Source of the DNA: Viola odorata
Lineage: Eukaryota; Streptophyta; Magnoliopsida; Malpighiales; Violaceae
Length of the DNA: 64,000 bases
Assembly (NCBI GenBank): GCA_963691705.1
Contig: OY829537.1
Coordinates: 37,451,514-37,515,513 of the forward strand
Direction of reading: 5' to 3'
Shown: piece after piece, positions 11,480 through 21,311 of the stretch
Layout: every line of letters begins with the position of its first letter
Position numbering within the stretch: position 1 is the stretch's first letter
Notes under the pieces: generated by a model
What the model saw: the letters and a program-made list of their open reading frames with translations, nothing else
What the model was told of the DNA's origin: nothing
The model's database searches: none
Translations under genes and position numbers: made by a program

Positions 11480-11869
11480 TCAAGCCCGGGACCCGGCGTC
11501 ATTGTCGTCGTCCACCAGCAGGGTAGGGATATCCCTCAAGGCCTCTTCCCCCAAAGTCAGCTCAGAAGAGGTGCCCCTCATGCTCTTCAGGCAGCAGTTC
11601 AGTAGATCTTTCCTCTGTAACAGCATGGCGATAGCTACCTCAATACGGCAGACGGCGATGGCCAACTTGGAGACATTCCCGATGGGATTGAAATCCTCCA
11701 TGGTAGCAGCCCCGATCCTGGCCTGAATTGGGGTCATCATTCCCCGGAGCTCCAGGATGTCCTCGCCGGACTTTGTCATCATGTTTTCCAGAAAACTGAT
11801 GTCACCCTTAGTAAGATTTTTAAGGGTCAGGGCCTTGGAGATCAAAAAGTTTCTAGTGAGATCTTCCAT
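11480..11869 (-). CDS. Antisense ORF 4 of T1: intact 129-aa protein, unknown family
   Basis: ATG at 11869, uninterrupted to the stop at 11482-11480. The product (MEDLTRNFLISK start) is mostly helical by composition, with Met/Leu/Ile-rich stretches and an acidic C-terminus (LLVDDDNDAGSRA). It has no cysteine/histidine cluster, signal peptide or membrane segment that I can see. It is the only one of the four antisense ORFs with no internal stop. A clear TATAAAT lies 59 bp upstream on the same strand. I do not recognise a family. Its acidic end loosely recalls aORF3, but I cannot show homology. It could be a regulatory or packaging-related accessory protein of the element; that is speculation. 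Confidence 0.5.
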   Translation of the reverse strand: MEDLTRNFLISKALTLKNLTKGDISFLENMMTKSGEDILELRGMMTPIQARIGAATMEDFNPIGNVSKLAIAVCRIEVAIAMLLQRKDLLNCCLKSMRGTSSELTLGEEALRDIPTLLVDDDNDAGSRA

Positions 11870-11927
11870 GAGAAAATGAAAAATGAGGAGCAGAGAGAAT
11901 GTGAAGAATCTGCAGAAAAAGGATCAC

Positions 11928-11934
11928 ATTTATA
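11928..11934 (-). promoter_or_regulatory. TATA box upstream of aORF4
   Basis: Minus-strand ATCTATAAATGTGATCC, 59 bp upstream of the aORF4 ATG. It is the best TATA match of the four antisense ORFs. Confidence 0.5.
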
Positions 11935-12059
11935 GATCCAAAGCAATAGCTGCGCACCAAGGCGTGCACCTCGAAAATCGAGCCGTACCATTATCCCAAT
12001 ACCGTTGTAGGGAAGGGCTAACGTGGAACTCCTGGTGGATACCCGAGGTGCTTGAATAG

Positions 12060-12250
12060 AATATGTATCGGGGAGCGTAAGACCTTACAACTTGTAGGCG
12101 GCCTACAACGTGAAACCGAGTCGATATTACAGGTAGCTCCTAGTAGCATAAAACCCCGTCAATATCGCCGGTAGCTCTGGCGTAAGACCGCACAAACTGT
12201 AAGCGGCTCATGGTGTAAGATCACGACAATATTGCGAGCAGCTTACCATA
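12060..12250 (+). repeat. Degenerate tandem repeat before the T1 3' LTR
   Basis: Two units of about 100 bp starting 'GCGTAAGACC' (near 12078 and 12180), each made of two related ~50-bp parts with 'CAATATT/CGATATT' and 'GTAGCTC'. The surrounding 11935-12629 has no gene that I can see. Confidence 0.5.
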
Positions 12251-12629
12251 TGGCCAGACCTCACGAGTTTGGAGAGAAACGGTGACATCGAAAACACCCC
12301 GACATGAGTGGGTGAAAACCCCTAAGGGTAACTAGTACTTGTCACTACATGTTATTTTCACTAACATGACAAGACCACATTTGAGAATGTGCAGGAAAAA
12401 CATGAACATGTCGCCCTCAAAACGATAGCAGAAGCTTCGGAAAAGACCTGTGCTATCGCTAACGCTGACGCGGTGCAAAGGGAGTAACGATTCCTCCAGA
12501 GGCCGAGAGAGGCAGCCCTTCGTGAACACTCGGGCTCGTTTGCAGTTGGGCTTATGATAACAATTAAGGAAACACCAAGGGTATAATCGTCTACTCACCT
12601 CAAGTCAAAGCCGGATCTCTGTAGACCTT

Positions 12630-13085
12630 GACTTACAAACGGCACCCGGCTGCCGCCCCCGTTAGGCCAAGGATCCTGGGATGGTCGACATCAGCGGGGG
12701 GGGGGGGGACCCACATGGCATCATCCCATCCCAGGATATCCCGACCGCGCCCATGGGCGATATCTCGACAGCGATATCTACCTGCTGACGTCATCCTGTA
12801 CGGTCCCGCTGACGTGTGCTGACGTCATCCTGGGCGTTATCTCCCCTTGATAACGCCCACCCCTGGGGGTAACGACCTTTCTTTCTTCGGCTATAAATAC
12901 CCCTAATTTCTAGATCAAAGGTAAGAGCTGATTCTCTACCAAAATCTCTACAAAATTCTACAGCCATACTAACTTAAGCATCGGAGTGTCTACGCCGGAG
13001 TTCCCCCTCCGACGCTTTGCAGGTACGACGGACTGCCGCAATAGTGATTCCAGATGACCGTAATCTCCTCCACACTTCCCCTACA
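12630..13085 (+). repeat. 3' LTR of T1 (ends approximate)
   Basis: Plus-strand LTR with TATA (CTATAAATAC, 12891-12900) and the same 'AAGCATCGGAGTGT', CCGGAG and 'GCAGGT' series seen in the reversed T0 LTR. A run of 12-13 G lies near 12700. The 3' end is cut off by chromovirus sequence near 13085. I could not fix the 5' end, as no clear polypurine tract precedes it. Confidence 0.55.
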
Positions 13086-13574
13086 GTCCGAATCTTATCA
13101 AACGCCAAGTTGATGGCAAAACGCAACTCTGGATGCCGCACCGAAGCATTTGAAGTGGGCGATTGGGTTTGGGTGCATCTAAGGAAAGACCATTTTCATA
13201 CCCTTCGAAAGGGAAATCTTAGCCAACGGGGCGAAGGACCGTTTATCATTATACAGAAAATCAACGATAATGCTTACCGTCTTGATATTCCTCCTTCTTT
13301 TGGTAACATTAGCCTTACTTTTAATATTAATGACTTGTCCCTTTCCTTTATAGGTGATGATAAGGACCTTCAAGCAGACGAGCCTATAGATTCGAGGGCG
13401 AATCATCGTGAAGGGGGAGGGGATGATACAAGCTCGAGAGCTCGTGGATACTTCACGCGAAGCAAGGGGATGGTGGCCATCCTCTTAAAGACCTTTAGAG
13501 CCGAGGAGGTCAACATGGCGGCAAGAGACCAATGGATGACTTGTGTTCACGTAAACACACTCGCCAAGGCATGA
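13086..13574 (+). pseudogene. pol: Chromovirus-type pol C-terminus (E1)
   Basis: The frame encodes the tail of a Ty3/gypsy integrase: FEVGDWVWVHLRKDHF, RGEGPFIIIQKINDNAYRLD, then TFNINDLSLSF. This 'GDWVWVHLRKD...KINDNAY' block marks the integrase C-terminal region of plant chromovirus-type elements. It continues as DSRANHREGGGDDT, the usual pol tail overlapping the polypurine tract, and the frame runs into the LTR, stopping at 13574. Everything upstream (gag to integrase core) is missing; the 5' side joins the T1 LTR. No chromodomain is visible. The fragment is inactive. Confidence 0.85.
13410..13423 (+). promoter_or_regulatory. Polypurine tract of E1
   Basis: GAAGGGGGAGGGGA directly before an LTR start TGATAC, the same arrangement as in element F (35143-35156). 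Confidence 0.7.
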
Positions 13575-14183
13575 GAAGTCCAAGACAGTGCCCTAGCAGC
13601 ATACCGCCCGAGCCCTAGCGGTATGCCGCTAGCCTCGATATTTTGGCAAAGTATTGGAAGTGAGGCAACCGGCATACAGCCAGAGATATTCCTTGGCCAA
13701 TCTGAGCCCACTTCAGCAGTCCAGCTAGGCCTTCAATGCCTTTTATCCAAGGGTATTTTAGGGGTTTCCCATGTAATAATTGTAAGGTATACATAGAAGG
13801 GCTTAACCTCTTTTATACCTTGTCTTTGATTTTTGTGAGTTATCTCCATCAAGACCAAGTAGTTAGGCCTAGCCTTAGGGTTCTTAAAATCGATCTTCTT
13901 CCTCTAGTTAACACCTTTCGGCTTGATCATCTCTTGATCAATTAAGGGAAGGTTTTGGCTTAGAGATCTTTGTAATCATTTGAATGCAAGTTATATACAT
14001 AGTTTTCCATAAACTTCTCTACAACTCCTTCATTTATTACCGCTATATTTACTCCATTAAACACCAAGAAATATCCATCTAAACACCCTAAATCTGTGTG
14101 TTTACCACCTCCCAAAGGAGACTAGATCCTTCCTTCAAGTAACTCACGACTTCATCTTCCAAGAGAAACTGAGAAGTTATCCT
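13424..14183 (+). repeat. 3' LTR of E1, truncated
   Basis: Begins TGATAC after the polypurine tract and continues with T-rich U3 sequence ('CTCTTTTATACC' near 13810). It ends abruptly where A1 LTR homology begins (GAGGAGAGAGTAATTC, from about 14190). Confidence 0.6.
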
Positions 14184-15252
14184 TTTGTGAGGAGAGAGTA
14201 ATTCAAAATACAATTTAAATTTGATTAGGATTTTATTTCCTTTAATTCCGCTCTTAGCTATTTTCTAGGAAGTATTTATACTCTCCTTAGGATTTTTTGA
14301 GATAAGGTCGACCGTCTTTGGGTTGGAATCTCCTCTAGTTTTTTATCATCTTTGATACATTCAGCTCCTTCTGGAATGAAGGATTACTATCATATTTTCA
14401 ATACATTATTTATTTTACTTTCAATTATGTGCGTGAGTAGCTATATTCACCTTTCTTAGTAGAGGCATCTAAAGTATGAGTATGAATATGCATGAGACGT
14501 AATCGAATCTATTAATCTCCAATTCTGCATTTAATCGATCTCGTGAGTATTACCAACGTGTTTTCTATTTGATATTAGACCTGATCAATCTAGGATTAGT
14601 AGATCATGCAACAATCATTCTCCTTGACCATAGATTATTGACCAAGTGGATCAAAGTATACACCTACGCGCTAGCGGGAGTGCACGAAATAGTAGGAGGA
14701 AAGGTTAATCAGACCCAGTCTCGAATGATGCCCAAGGATACTAGTCTGGAGTAATCTTCCCCTAATCGTTCATCAGCCAATTTAGTAAACCCTTTAACCA
14801 GCAAGGTGCTAGTTGGTTAGGCATCATCTCTAAGCGTACATGAGGTGGTGTTGATACAAGAGGGAAGCAAGGGTCATAAGCGTATCTTGATCCTATAGCA
14901 ACTCTGTAGATTGAAGATGAATACCCCTGCGTCGATGATTGTATCTCATGTCTCATAGGTGTCAGCTTCTACTAGGAATCTCTCTCTCATTTGATCTCTA
15001 TTTCTGAATCTGACGTGTGACCAAGAACATAATTCTTGGCCAAGACAATTACTTATTTTATTTATCCTTCTGTTTTAATTTCAATACAAAACCCCCAATT
15101 TCACCTGTGTGTTATTTTAATTATTACAAGTTCACACAAAAATTATACCATAACTCCCTGTGGATCGAACCTCTTATTGCTATCTACAATTTATTTTTTC
15201 TTAATAGCATGTTGTAATTTATATATATTTTTAACGGATTCGATACCCATCA
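14184..15252 (+). repeat. 5' LTR of Athila-like A1, 5'-truncated
   Basis: Matches the A1 3' LTR (24980-25980) from GTGAGGAGAGAGTAATTC onward; the first ~370 bp are missing at the junction with E1. It ends ...CCATCA at 15252, five bases before the primer site. Relative to the 3' LTR it keeps a ~46-bp segment near 14840-14885 that the other copy lost between 'AAGCGTA' repeats. Confidence 0.8.
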
Positions 15253-15257
15253 AATTT

Positions 15258-15276
15258 TGGCGTCGTTGCCGGGGAT
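15258..15276 (+). promoter_or_regulatory. Primer-binding site of A1
   Basis: TGGCGTCGTTGCCGGGGAT, one base from the tRNA-Asp-type site common in Athila elements. The same variant occurs in C2 (58014-58032). Confidence 0.85.
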
Positions 15277-15311
15277 TTAACGGATAACTGATCTTTGTGT
15301 TTTCTTATTTT

Positions 15312-16644
15312 ATGACCAGGTCATCTCGTGAGGAATTGATACCTTTCAATCTAGAGTTGACCAGAGCAGAGAAAGAAAATAGAAGGAGAGCCAAGAGAAG
15401 ACTAGTGCTACCTAGTCCACAAAGAGAAGAACATCTTGATCAAGATCACATTTTTGACCAAGACATAAATTAAGAAGAATAGGAACCAATTCCCGTAATC
15501 GATATGGAACCGCCAGCAGATTAGACTCTTAGGCAGCTGAACCAAGGAGTAGAGTAGGAGACCTACTCTTATCTTAATCTACCACAAGTGGATCACAACT
15601 GGGCTATTAAGACCAATATCGTCCATAACTTGAAGAAGTTCCATGGACATTCCAATGAGAACCCCTACATTCATCTGAAGACTTTCCACTTGGAGTGTGA
15701 CGCCCTTAAACCTCGTGGCGTTCCTCTTGAAAGGGCAAAACTAAAGGCTTTCCAGTGGTCATTGGAGGATTCGGTAAGGAACTGGTTCTACAGCCTACCT
15801 CACAACACCATTGGTACTTGGGCTCAAATGTCAAGATGCTTCTTGAATAAATACTGGAATGCAAGTAAGGCTGGAGTAGCAAGAAAAAATCTTATTTCCA
15901 TCCAACAGAAAGGAACCGAGGGCTTCAGAGAATACCATCAAAGATTAAAAAATTTGCAGGACATCTATCCTACATATAGAGTGACTGATCAAGCTCTTGT
16001 TCAATACTTCTATAATGGAGTGAGTCAGAGCGAGAAGTAAAGAGTTGATGTAGCAGCTGGAGGAGCTTTGCAAGACGTCACTCCAACTCGAGCCAAATTA
16101 CTACTTCAAACTATGGTTGAGAATTGCAACAATTATGGCTCCTTGGAGCGCTCTAACCCTACTACTACCTTTGTTAATTCAATTGCTATGGAACAACAAA
16201 TTGCTAGCATTGCTAATTTCATTAAGAATCTTTCTATAGGTGCCCCTGGCTAAGAAAGCAACCATGGCGCTACTATAACCTACTCACTTTTTTCATCTGG
16301 ATGAGCTTTGCAAGACGTCACTCCAACTCGAGCCAAATTACTACTTCAAACTATGGTTGAGAATTGGAACAATTATGGCTCCTTGGAGCGCTCTAACCCT
16401 ACTACTACCTTTGTTAATTCAATTGCTATGGAACAATAAATTGCTAGCATTGCTAATTTCATTAAGAATCTTTCTACAGGTGCCCCTGGCCAAGAAAGCA
16501 ACCAAGGCGCTACTGTGAGTGTATGCGGGTTATGTTGCCAAACTGACCATCACACCAATCATTGTTCCATACTTCAACCACCAACGGTAGAGGAGCTCAC
16601 TACTCAGTTGAATGTTGCCTATGGTTACAATCAGAACCAACAGA
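15312..16644 (+). pseudogene. gag: Athila-type gag (A1)
   Basis: Capsid polyprotein. ATG at 15312 (MTRSSREELIPF). One frame carries the Athila gag core: NPYIHLKTFHLECDALKP (~15660), AFQWSLEDSVRNWFYSLP (~15750), the TWAQM block, and QQKGTEGFREYHQRLKNL (~15900). A CCHC zinc knuckle (CGLCCQTDHHTNHC) lies at about 16524-16565. Stops include TAA and TAG codons at about 15471-15555 and TAA at 16038 and 16251. A 240-bp in-frame duplication (16063-16274 and 16303-16514) doubles the region just before the knuckle. Sequence after about 16644 belongs to an inserted B element. Not translatable as it stands. Confidence 0.9.
16063..16514 (+). repeat. In-frame direct duplication within A1 gag
   Basis: Two 212-bp copies (16063-16274, 16303-16514) separated by 28 bp of unrelated sequence; only about five mismatches. 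The offset is 240 bp (80 codons), so the frame is kept. Confidence 0.9.
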
Positions 16645-16998
16645 ACAAATACGTCCGAAAATTGCGGTGTCCCCGTTCAAATTTCAAGTTCATTTTCTGC
16701 ATCGACATCCGACAATTGTGGTGTCCCCATTCGGACCTCAAGTTACATTTTTGCAATTTACTTTCCTGCATCAGCGTAAGGTTGCGAGTACTACCCTCGC
16801 CAGTCGTGGCTCTACTTCCAACATCAACATAGGGACTACGAGTACTACCCTCGCCTAGATTAGAATTCACCAATCTCCCACTCCTAGGTAACTCTGCATT
16901 TGCAAAACCATCGATATCACGGGTGCAACCATCTTTACTGCTCATCAAATTTTTTGGTTACACCTCATTTTTTGATAAGATAGTAAAGAGGGAGCAAT
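16645..16998 (+). mobile_element. Internal 3' end of B element (B3) with polypurine tract
   Basis: Follows A1 gag and ends in a purine tract AGTAAAGAGGGAGCAAT before the LTR. The last ~60 bp match the reversed B2 internal end (62962-63020). It contains two ~65-bp direct repeats (GCGGTGTCCCCGTTC / GTGGTGTCCCCATTC). No coding sequence. Confidence 0.7.
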
Positions 16999-18896
16999 TG
17001 TTGCTACCCAATTTTTGACATTTTTTCCATAACCTACTCGTTTTTTACATTTTTCGTCCTATTACTAACCCTTTTAATATCAATCATATTTTTGTTTATT
17101 ATTGTCATTTATTTTCTATTTACCATTTTATTTTGTGTCACTTTCGTTCTTGTTCGCATTTTTAGCAATTTTCCCGTTAGAGCTTCTATCAGTTCGGAGC
17201 AAGTTTCCTCGGACCATAGATCGAACAATTCCATCTATTTTTTGTATTTTACATTTTTATCTCATATCATTTTATTCCTTTTTATTTCACATGTCAGTAT
17301 TTTCCATTCGAATTTTTATAGGTTTTGAGCGAGATTTCTCGTACCGATAGTTCGAACCAATTAAATAATTATAAGTCTTTTTCCCTTCTCATTCTCATCA
17401 TCACCGTTGATCACCATGACTTTTTTTGTCAACTACATCCAACGGCTCTAGTCATCTCCCCTTGGCTTCCAAGTTTCATTTAATGCCTCACCTTCTCCCT
17501 CTCTATGTTTTTCAAAAAGCCTACTCTCTCTCAACCTATGGCTCTTCAATCGCTGTCATCACCCACCTGCCCTTTCATCAGCACCACCTCCCATCATCAT
17601 CACTGCACATCTTCACGCGTAGCAACCCAATAAATCCACTCGCGAAGTCGACTATAAATAGCAACCAAGCTCCTTCATTTCTCTTAGCCAATTCACGAAA
17701 AATCTCTCCCTCTCTTGCACTGCTCTTTATCACAAGCAACTGCCTACTTCAACCCTTTAGTTGAAGTAACTCAAGTTCAAAGTTTTTTTTCAAGCGTTTG
17801 TATGTGTTTTCTTTCAAAATTTCTTTGTTCGTATTTTGATGAAAAACTTATGGCCTTTTTGCTTTCAAATAATTTTTCTTCAATCTCTAGCATAATTACA
17901 ATGCTTTAATTTGCTCAATCTTTGGCCATTTCGGGCTAATTTTGAGGTTTTTTTTTAGTTAATTAGTTAATTTCATTTTTAATTAAATTAGTAGCCATTT
18001 TGATTAAATTTCTTCGTTGTAATTGCCTGTATGTCTTGCTTCTGGTGTAGGGAATTTTCTGGCCATTTTTTGGGCCCAAGTTATGACCGTTTTTTCCGTG
18101 GTCTCTGGCAATGGCGCCGACGATACAAGGAAGAAGAAGATGAATAGTGCAAGGGAGGGATGCAGTTGTTGGTCTTATTTTAAATTTGGTTGATGGGCTA
18201 GGCATTTTTGCTCAAGCCCACACGGAGAAGAACAAAGGAAGAGTTGGACCATACGGGCCCAAGTGAGGAGAAAAGAAGCGTCTTGGTTGATTGGGTTGGC
18301 CCTTGCTGCTAGCCCACGCGGAAGAAAGAGCTCCGCCAACCTAGTGGGCTAGGCTGGGCTTGGCCCCAACCGGTGGGGCCTAGTGGGTCGAGCCCAATTT
18401 TTTAGCCCATCGATTTTTCGTGCCGTATAATTGTACTATTTATTTATTTATCTTCGCACGCGTACTATTTATTTATTTCCATACTTGTACTATTTATTTA
18501 TTTTTGCACTCGTACTGTTTATTTATTTTTCGTACGCTTGTATACATTGACTATTTAGAATTATTAGAATGTTATCTATTGCGCATGATCACATAAATTA
18601 GTACTTTTATATTTTTCCAAGCATGATTAAACACCTCTTTTATCTGGTAAACTTTTTAAGATGTGACTCGGGTGGCTAACACCTTCCCGAGTCCATAATA
18701 CGACCCCGAACCGTTGTTCTCAACTTTTGACCCTTTTTGCCTTAGCTTTTATTTTTTATGCCATGACTTTATATTCCCTTAAACTTTAACAAAATAGGGT
18801 GGCGACTTCATTGCATTATGTGAGATGAGTCCAATTTCGTCTCACATCTCGTCCTAAACCCGCGTCGGGTAAAAATTCCAAAAAAGGGTTGCGACA
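16999..18896 (+). repeat. 3' LTR of B element (B3), 1.9 kb
   Basis: Starts TGTTGCTACCC and ends GGGTTGCGACA, matching the termini of B1 and B2. TATA box TATAAATA at 17653-17660. A ~25-28 bp tandem repeat (TACTATTTATTTATTT, four copies) lies at 18424-18545. It lacks the 1.2-kb internal arrays of B1. After 18896 the Athila sequence resumes in the gag-protease linker. Open frames inside (e.g. 17426-17764) are chance frames. Confidence 0.8.
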
Positions 18897-20101
18897 GGCA
18901 GTATAAGTACAAATCCCTAAAACAAATTGAGGAAGAAGAGGCTGAAGAAATGGAAGAAGCAGAAAAGATCATAGTAATGGAAGACAATCCTTTCTTGACT
19001 AAGTAAGGTATCGAACAAGAAGGATTGGCCAAGAAAGCTGAGAAGGAGGTGAAGAAGGAAGAAGAAACTGCCAAACAGAAGGAGAACGATGCACCTCCAC
19101 CCTTTCCACCTGTACCTGCAAAGATGAAAAAAGAGAAGGAAGAAAAGGAATTTATGGAAATATTTAAGAAAGTTGCAATTAACATTCCAATGCTTGATTT
19201 GATTGCTAAAATTCCCAGCTATGCTAAATTCCTTAAAAGTTTATGTTTCGATAAAAAGAAACTTGCAGGTCTTGAACAGGAAGGTTTGACAAAGAATGTC
19301 TCTTTAGTGGTGCAGTCCAGACTACTAGAAAAGTGCACAGATCAAGGCACATTTGACATTCCGTGCAAAATAGGAGACAAGAAGATTGAGAGAGCCTTGT
19401 GTGACTTGGGAGCCGGAATCAATGTATTGTCACTTGCAGAGTATGAGAGGCTCAACATTGAAACAATAAAGGATACCAGAGTAGTAATCCAACTTGCCGA
19501 CAGATCCATCATTTATCCCAAGGGAGTTGTTGAAGACGTTTTAGTCCAAGTCAATGACTTTATCTATCCTGTCGATTTTTATGTTGTTGATATGAATATG
19601 GATTTTTCTAGAAACAATTCTGATGTCATCTTGGGCAGACCTTTTCTAAGGACCGTGAGAGCTTTGATTGATGTTTTTCATGGATGTTTAACTCTTGAAT
19701 ATTGTGGACAGACCATTAAATTTAACATGTATGATGCAGTGAAGAAATCAAACAAGATGCACAGTTTAAAATTCATGGATATTTATGAACCTTATGCAAG
19801 GGAAGGTTTTGGATTAACTGAGGTTGACACATTAGATTGTTATCTTACTAGGGACTTAGAAGAAAAGAAGCAGGAGCGAGCGGGAGAAGAGCCATTCATT
19901 TTATTAGAGACAGAGAAAAATGTTTATGCTTTAAGTTCTTCAACAAGAAAAAAATTTAAATCTGATCAAATCTTGTGTTTTCTGCGCAGGGTACCGAAGG
20001 AAGCCAAGAAGGTCCCTCTTGGTCAAGAAAGAGGAGTTCACATTGTAAAACACTTTTGGCCAAGAATATTTTTTTTGACACCTGTCCCTCAGAAAGTATA
20101 A
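18897..20101 (+). pseudogene. Athila-type aspartic protease region (A1)
   Basis: Retroviral-type protease that processes Gag. After a Glu/Lys-rich linker (with TAA at about 19004) come FKKVAINIPMLDLIAKIPSY, then the active-site motif ALCDLGAGINVLSLAEY (about 19398-19448; the usual D-S/T-G appears as D-L-G, as in other Athila copies), then VILGRPFLRT (~19624). The frame is open from 19007 to 20101. In an autonomous Athila the RT region should follow. Here, after about 19970, the sequence goes directly to the leader of the downstream ORF, with no RT, RNase H or integrase. A3 shows the same transition. The first codon is not defined, because the region is made as part of a Gag-Pro frame. Confidence 0.88.
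19977..19989 (+). promoter_or_regulatory. Candidate 3' splice site before the A1 downstream ORF
   Basis: GTTTTCTGCGCAG followed by GG. The equivalent TTTTCTGCGTAG occurs at the same place in A3 (52365-52354). It could serve a spliced message for the downstream ORF; splicing is inferred only. Confidence 0.35.
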
Positions 20102-20103
20102 AA
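20097..20103 (+). promoter_or_regulatory. TATA box before the A1 downstream ORF
   Basis: TATAAAA, 121 bp upstream of the ATG at 20224. Conserved in A3 at 52246-52240, 124 bp upstream of its ATG. Confidence 0.5.
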
Positions 20104-20223
20104 GCACGGGGGAGAAGGAGACAACAACCCCATTTTCCCAAGTCACTGCCCCCTGCGAACACAACTGCTCCCTCTCTTCTCAGGCAACCGCCCTTCAAAC
20201 CTCCAGTAACCGCTGCGATTATA

Positions 20224-21311
20224 ATGCCTAGATCCAAAGCCTCAATCCTGGCTGACCTAAATCGCCAGAGCGAAAAGAATTCACCCACAATGTTAGAGAC
20301 TCATACACCTCCCACTGTGTCCCTCCCTCCGAGAAGCACATTACCTAAGGCTTCAACAAACCCTAGCTCAACACCTCCTAACTCACCGCAAACAACCAGC
20401 TCACAACTTCGCGAAGCACTATCGGTAGAAGCTTTTATAGCCATAATCTGCACTTCCTTAGATACTAACGTCGATTCAGCCGCCAAGGAAATATCACCAA
20501 AAGGACTCTCTACTCCTACTACCATCCTAAACCCTCCTAAAACCTCAGCATCCCACTAGCCAGAGGTGGGGGCTGGTCAAAAGGGACTGGCATCAGACAC
20601 TAATTCCGACGAGATTCCCTTGAGCTTACTGCGAAAGAGAAGATTGGTGACACCGGCGCCCGACTTGGCGGGAGAAAGGCGAGCCAAGGCAAGGATGGAT
20701 ACTCCAATTCCCCCATTGGGCTAAGAATCACCTGGCATGGCCAAGAATCCAAACACCCTTGCACCTGCAACTGCCCCTACTATTATTCCTGGCCGAAGAG
20801 TCAAGTAGGTGGCCCATAAGAATCCTTGGCTTAGGAATGCAGCTGGACCTTCCTCCCCTATCACCGAGCATCGTAAGGGAAAGGAACCTATGACCCTCTC
20901 ATAGGAATCAGATAAAGAGCCTGAGAATGAATACGTCAAAGGTATTTCCAACACTAGTAAGCTAGTCAAAGGTACCAAACTCACTATTCAATCTCATAAT
21001 TTTGGTGGTTGGTTGAATTTTGATTCCCTTGATGTCAAGGAAAAGCTGGAGGCTTGGGTCAAGAATGGTGAAATTATTCCTTTTGCTGTTTTGATTATGA
21101 TTTTCTCCATAAGGTAGGTGTGTCTACTAGACTTAAGAAGACAGTGAATGACATGGGTTGGGGTCCTGTATTTTTTGTGACTAATGTTGTGCACACTGAA
21201 CTGTGTTTGGATTTCTTCTCCACTTTTTGGGTTGATTCAGCAGCTCTTGACTGCATGGGCAGAGAGAGGTAATCAATTTTAGGTTGTGTGGTCACTGAAA
21301 GCATTTGAGCA
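20224..21311 (+). pseudogene. Athila downstream (env-position) ORF, 5' part (A1)
   Basis: ATG at 20224 (MPRSKASILAD). A Pro/Ser/Thr-rich N-terminal region ends in a TAG at about 20558. It is followed by DSDEIPLSL-like and HRKGKEPMTL blocks and then the conserved domain start (NFGGWLNFDSLDVKEKLEAW, about 21000; NDMGWG, about 21150). This is the plant Athila ORF1 / putative transposon protein type, which sits where retroviral env would be; its role is not established. Several stops and at least one frameshift (about 21085) break it. A reversed C LTR interrupts it at 21312. A3 (50161-52290) carries a longer version. Confidence 0.75.

Noticed and set aside
12696..12712. Poly-G run as a regulatory G-quadruplex
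   Set aside because: A single run of 12-13 G in a GC-rich LTR; could equally be polymerase slippage, with no second tract to support a structure.
15258..15276. tRNA gene fragment
   Set aside because: It is only the 18-19 nt complementary to a tRNA 3' end, at the expected place after an LTR: a primer site.
16559..16948. ORFs on both strands in the B3 internal end
   Set aside because: They overlap direct repeats and a polypurine tract and match nothing; B2 lacks equivalent frames.
17092..17909. Hydrophobic and Ser-rich ORFs
   Set aside because: They lie inside the B3 LTR; composition is T-rich and B1/B2 do not conserve the frames.
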